From contig DHHE01000165.1 of the NCBI GenBank assembly GCA_002403115.1, positions 1,452 through 9,845 on the forward strand: DNA of 8,394 nt, read 5' to 3'. The translations under genes and the position numbers were made by a program. The notes under the pieces are model-generated. The model saw nothing but the letters and a program-made list of their open reading frames with translations. It was not told the DNA's origin and did no database searches. Source of the stretch: a bacterium UBP2_UBA4780. Its GTDB lineage: Bacteria; Edwardsbacteria; AC1; EtOH8. The first letter of the stretch is position 1. Each line of letters starts with the position of its first letter. This document shows positions 6,001-8,394 of this stretch, in pieces.

Positions 6001-6033
6001 GTAGGACAAAACAACCCAAATCCAAGGAGTACC

Positions 6034-6309
6034 ATGAGTTTCCAGGACAAAACCCTGACCTGCAAGGACTGCGGGAGCACCTTCACCTTCACCGCCGGAG
6101 AACAGGAATTCTACCAGCAGAAGGGTTTTCAGAACGAGCCCCAGCGTTGCCAGACATGCCGCGCCTCGCAGAAGCAGCAGCGCCGCGGAGCCCGGCAGAT
6201 GCACTCGGTCACCTGTGCCGCCTGTGGCTGCCAGACCGAAGTTCCGTTCAAGCCGACCGGCGAGCGCCCGGTCTACTGCTCGGACTGCTTCTCCAAGCAA
6301 CCCCGGTAA
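6034..6309 (+). CDS. Small double zinc-ribbon protein
   Basis: This 91-residue basic protein has two four-Cys zinc-binding sites. The N-terminal module has FQDKTLTC and FTFTAGEQEFY, with C10/C13 and C39/C42, matching the probable zinc-ribbon family often seen as short stand-alone proteins. The C-terminal module has C61/C64 and C82/C85, plus C66, in the CxxCxC...CxxC pattern. A Gln/Arg-rich linker (46-55) separates them. Such proteins are common in environmental bacteria and uncharacterised; nucleic-acid binding is a guess. An AAGGAG (6024-6029) four bases before the ATG supports the start. It is monocistronic, with its own promoter, structured leader and terminator, suggesting independent and possibly stress-linked control. 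mnmE, the usual follower of jag, is not here. Confidence 0.88.
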   Translation: MSFQDKTLTCKDCGSTFTFTAGEQEFYQQKGFQNEPQRCQTCRASQKQQRRGARQMHSVTCAACGCQTEVPFKPTGERPVYCSDCFSKQPR

Positions 6310-6351
6310 ATCGCGACAACAGAGTTAATCGACGATATAATACCGGAACGG

Positions 6352-6375
6352 AAGCCCCCCGCAAGGGGGGCTTTT
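6352..6375 (+). terminator. Intrinsic terminator after the zinc-ribbon gene
   Basis: AAGCCCCCC (6352-6360) pairs perfectly with GGGGGGCTT (6365-6373) around a GCAA tetraloop (GNRA type), followed by TTTTC. It begins 42 bases after the zinc-ribbon stop and closes that transcription unit. Confidence 0.92.
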
Positions 6376-6390
6376 CATTCGGCTCATTTC

Positions 6391-6410
6391 CCTGCCGACG
6401 GGCGGGCAGG
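6391..6410. repeat. Small GC-rich inverted repeat
   Basis: CCTGCC (6391-6396) and GGCAGG (6405-6410) flank an eight-base loop, directly upstream of the ABC exporter promoter. It has the look of a REP-type palindrome or a short operator; nothing else supports either reading. Confidence 0.35.
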
Positions 6411-6417
6411 CCGCGGC

Positions 6418-6446
6418 TTGACTTTGCCCGGCCCATTGCTTATAAT
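6418..6446 (+). promoter_or_regulatory. Sigma-70-type promoter for the ABC exporter
   Basis: TTGACT (6418-6423, one mismatch) and a perfect TATAAT (6441-6446) are 17 bases apart. The predicted start is near 6453, leaving a leader of about 190 nt before the exporter start at 6647. Confidence 0.83.
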
Positions 6447-6452
6447 CACGTT

Positions 6453-6646
6453 TCTACCCTAAAATACCTAACCCGGATAAACCGGAAACTATAAGGAATC
6501 CAGGAATCCAGCCTTTACGCCGAAGTTAGGGCGTAGGCGGGGAAATCAGGAAAATATTCTTGGTTTCATGGTTTCCTTGTAAAATATCCTGTTCAAATAA
6601 CATAGAATTTAACTTGTAACGGACTAACCGACATCAGACCTGCCCC
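6453..6646 (+). other. Long untranslated leader of the ABC exporter
   Basis: The stretch holds no gene of normal size. It contains an exact tandem 8-mer, GGAATCCA twice (6495-6510), and a near-exact one, TTGGTTTC/ATGGTTTC (6560-6575). It also has a hairpin TACGCC/GGCGTA (6516-6521/6530-6535), extended by GCC/GGC with a TT bulge, and a weaker CAGGA...TCCTG fold around 6547-6591. A four-codon open frame (ATG 6568 to TAA 6582) has no well-placed ribosome site. No Shine-Dalgarno precedes the exporter GTG. I do not recognise a known riboswitch. Confidence 0.5.
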
Positions 6647-8394
6647 GTGAAAGAGCTCCTGGCCCTCCGCAAATACGTGGCCCGGCACCGCTGGGCCATC
6701 CTGGGCGGCCTGTTGGCCCTGGTGGCCATCGACCTGCTGCAGCTGGTCATCCCCTACATCCTGAAACACGTAGTGGACGACCTGGCCGCGGCATCGGCCG
6801 AACCGGGAAGGCTCCTGGTCTACAGCCTGTGGGTGGTGGCGGTGGCCCTGGGGATAGGGGTGGGGCGTTTCTTCTGGCGCTTCCTGATCATCGGCTCGGC
6901 CCGGAAAATAGAGAAGCGCCTGCGCGACGACCTGTTCGCCCATCTGACCACCCTCGACTTCTCCTATTACGACGAGCACAAGACCGGCGACCTGATGGCC
7001 CACGCCACCAACGACATCAACGCGGTGCGGATGTCGCTGGGCTTCGGTCTGGTGATCCTGACGGACATCGTGGTGCTGGGGCTGGCCTCGCTTCTGATGA
7101 TGTTCCAGATATCGCCCCGGCTGACCCTGCTGGCCCTGATCCCCCTGCCGGTGCTCTCGGTGGTGGTCACCTTCTTCGGCCAGCTGATCCGCAGGCTTTT
7201 CGAGCGGGTGCAGAAATCGTTCGCCGACATGACCGAGCTGGTGCGGGAGAACGTTTCCGGCATCCGGGTGGTCAAGCTCTTCGTCCAGGAGGGGGCGGAG
7301 CGTTCCCGCTTCGAGCAGGCCAGCCAGGACTACCTTAACAAGAACCTGACCCTGGTGCGGCTCTGGGGCATGTTCTTCCCCCTGATCATGTTCATCGCCT
7401 CGCTCTCCCAGGGCATCGTCTTCCTGGCCGGAGGCCGGATGACCGTTTTCGGCGAGGTGTCGGTGGGGGAGTTCGTGGCCTTCAGCTCCTACCTGGGCAT
7501 CCTCATCTGGCCGATGATCGCCATCGGCCAGGCAATCAACGTCTTCCAGCGGGGGGCGGCCTCCCAGGGGCGGATCAACCGCATCCTCGAAACCCGGCCG
7601 GCCATTCGCGACCTGCCCGGGGCCCTGCCGGCGCCGTCCGCCGAGTCGGGGGCCATAGAGTTCGACGGCGTCACCAGCTACTATAGCGGCAAGACGATCC
7701 CAGCCCTGCAGGACATCTCCTTCCGGGTCGAGCCCCGCCAGTTGATCGGCATCACCGGCAGCATCGGATCGGGCAAGTCCACCCTGGCCAGCCTGCTGCT
7801 GAGGCTGTACGAGCCTTCCCAGGGGCGGATCACGATGGCCGGCCGCGAGGTCCGGGAGTATTCCATAGGCGCCCTGCGCTCCACGGTGGCCTACGTGCCG
7901 CAGGACACCTTCCTTTTCTCGGACACCATCGCCGAGAACATCGCCTTCGGCCTGGACAACATGCCCGGCCAGGACGAGATCGAGCGGGTGGCCCGTCTGG
8001 CCTCGATACACGACGAGATCGCCTCGCTGCCCCGCGGCTACCAGACCGTCATCGGGGAGCGGGGGGTGACGCTGTCCGGCGGGCAGAAGCAGCGGCTGGC
8101 CCTGGCCCGGGCCCTGCTGGCCGGCAAGCCGGTTCTGATCATGGACGACGCCCTGTCGGCGGTGGACGCCGACACCGAGCGGCGCATCCTGGACGCCCTG
8201 CGCTCCGAGCTCAAGAAGCGCACGGCCGTGGTCATATCCCACCGGATATTCGCCATCCAGCAGGCCGACCTGATACTGGTGCTGGACCAGGGGCGGATCG
8301 TGGAGCGGGGCAGGCACCGGGAGCTGCTGGCCAGGAAGGGGCTGTACCACCAGATATACCAGCTGCAGCAGCTGGAGAGGGCTATAGCCAAGAA
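6647..8394 (+). CDS. ABC exporter half-transporter with degenerate Walker B (3' partial)
   Basis: The frame is open from GTG 6647 to the window end: 582 residues, close to the usual 570-600, so only a few codons are probably missing. An N-terminal exporter membrane domain (about 1-310, six predicted helices) is followed by an ATPase domain: Walker A GSIGSGKST (371-379), Q-loop Gln419, signature LSGGQ (476-480), Walker B LIMDD with Asp500, D-loop SAVD, and H-loop His532. The residue after the Walker B Asp, normally the catalytic Glu, is Asp501. This pattern, with an intact LSGGQ, is typical of one half of heterodimeric exporters (MdlA, BmrC, TM287 type), so a partner gene is expected just downstream. 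The start matches the family opening (KELLALRKYVARHRW), and an in-frame TAA at 6617-6619 limits earlier starts. No Shine-Dalgarno is seen. Substrate unknown; drug or lipid export is typical. Confidence 0.93.
   Translation, partial: MKELLALRKYVARHRWAILGGLLALVAIDLLQLVIPYILKHVVDDLAAASAEPGRLLVYSLWVVAVALGIGVGRFFWRFLIIGSARKIEKRLRDDLFAHLTTLDFSYYDEHKTGDLMAHATNDINAVRMSLGFGLVILTDIVVLGLASLLMMFQISPRLTLLALIPLPVLSVVVTFFGQLIRRLFERVQKSFADMTELVRENVSGIRVVKLFVQEGAERSRFEQASQDYLNKNLTLVRLWGMFFPLIMFIASLSQGIVFLAGGRMTVFGEVSVGEFVAFSSYLGILIWPMIAIGQAINVFQRGAASQGRINRILETRPAIRDLPGALPAPSAESGAIEFDGVTSYYSGKTIPALQDISFRVEPRQLIGITGSIGSGKSTLASLLLRLYEPSQGRITMAGREVREYSIGALRSTVAYVPQDTFLFSDTIAENIAFGLDNMPGQDEIERVARLASIHDEIASLPRGYQTVIGERGVTLSGGQKQRLALARALLAGKPVLIMDDALSAVDADTERRILDALRSELKKRTAVVISHRIFAIQQADLILVLDQGRIVERGRHRELLARKGLYHQIYQLQQLERAIAK

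Noticed and set aside
6568..6582. Four-codon mini-ORF in the exporter leader
   Set aside because: No ribosome site at proper spacing and no repeated regulatory codon, so a leader peptide is not supported.
6593..8350. A 585-codon open frame on the minus strand opposite the ABC exporter
   Set aside because: It mirrors a well-supported transporter with all ATPase motifs; the His/Gln/Gly/Asp-rich product resembles no protein and is a GC-bias shadow.

Overview
The window reads as a GC-rich bacterial chromosome segment with frequent AGG (Arg) and ATA (Ile) codons. All genes I can support lie on the + strand. Two features suggest a Gram-negative, FCB-type bacterium, perhaps an uncultivated candidate phylum such as the Edwardsbacteria/TA06/WOR-3 group. 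The first protein ends in a type IX secretion-like sorting tail, and YidC has the long periplasmic domain seen in Gram-negatives. The phylum is inferred from protein style only.

Layout: (1) 1-1101, the 3' part of a secreted SGNH-hydrolase-like protein. (2) 1102-1557, a gene-free stretch rich in inverted and direct short repeats, including a 124-bp unit bounded by 9-bp inverted ends. (3) 1558-2232, queE, a radical SAM enzyme of 7-deazaguanine (queuosine) synthesis. (4) 2351-5857, a strong promoter followed by the classic cluster rpmH-rnpA-yidD-yidC-jag(khpB). The first four genes overlap, and rnpA can only start inside rpmH. (5) 5858-6033, a promoter and a leader with a terminator-like hairpin whose loop is complementary to short repeats on both sides. 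(6) 6034-6309, a small double zinc-ribbon protein closed by a clear intrinsic terminator. (7) 6376-6646, a second strong promoter and a leader of about 190 nt. (8) 6647 to the window end, an ABC exporter half-transporter with an atypical Walker B. It is open at the right edge and probably within a few codons of its end.

How the genes work together: the central cluster links ribosome assembly (L34), tRNA 5' maturation (RNase P protein), membrane protein insertion (YidD, YidC) and an RNA-binding protein (Jag/KhpB). The usual neighbours dnaA (upstream) and mnmE (downstream) are absent. queE and the ABC exporter appear to be separate transcription units.

The points most worth attention are the riboregulator-like leader at 5941-6033, the rnpA start inside rpmH, the repeat-like insert and long disordered tail in Jag with its altered KH loop, the ABC exporter's Asp in place of the catalytic Glu, and the repeat-built intergenic stretch before queE. 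I found no CRISPR array, tRNA, rRNA or intact insertion sequence.
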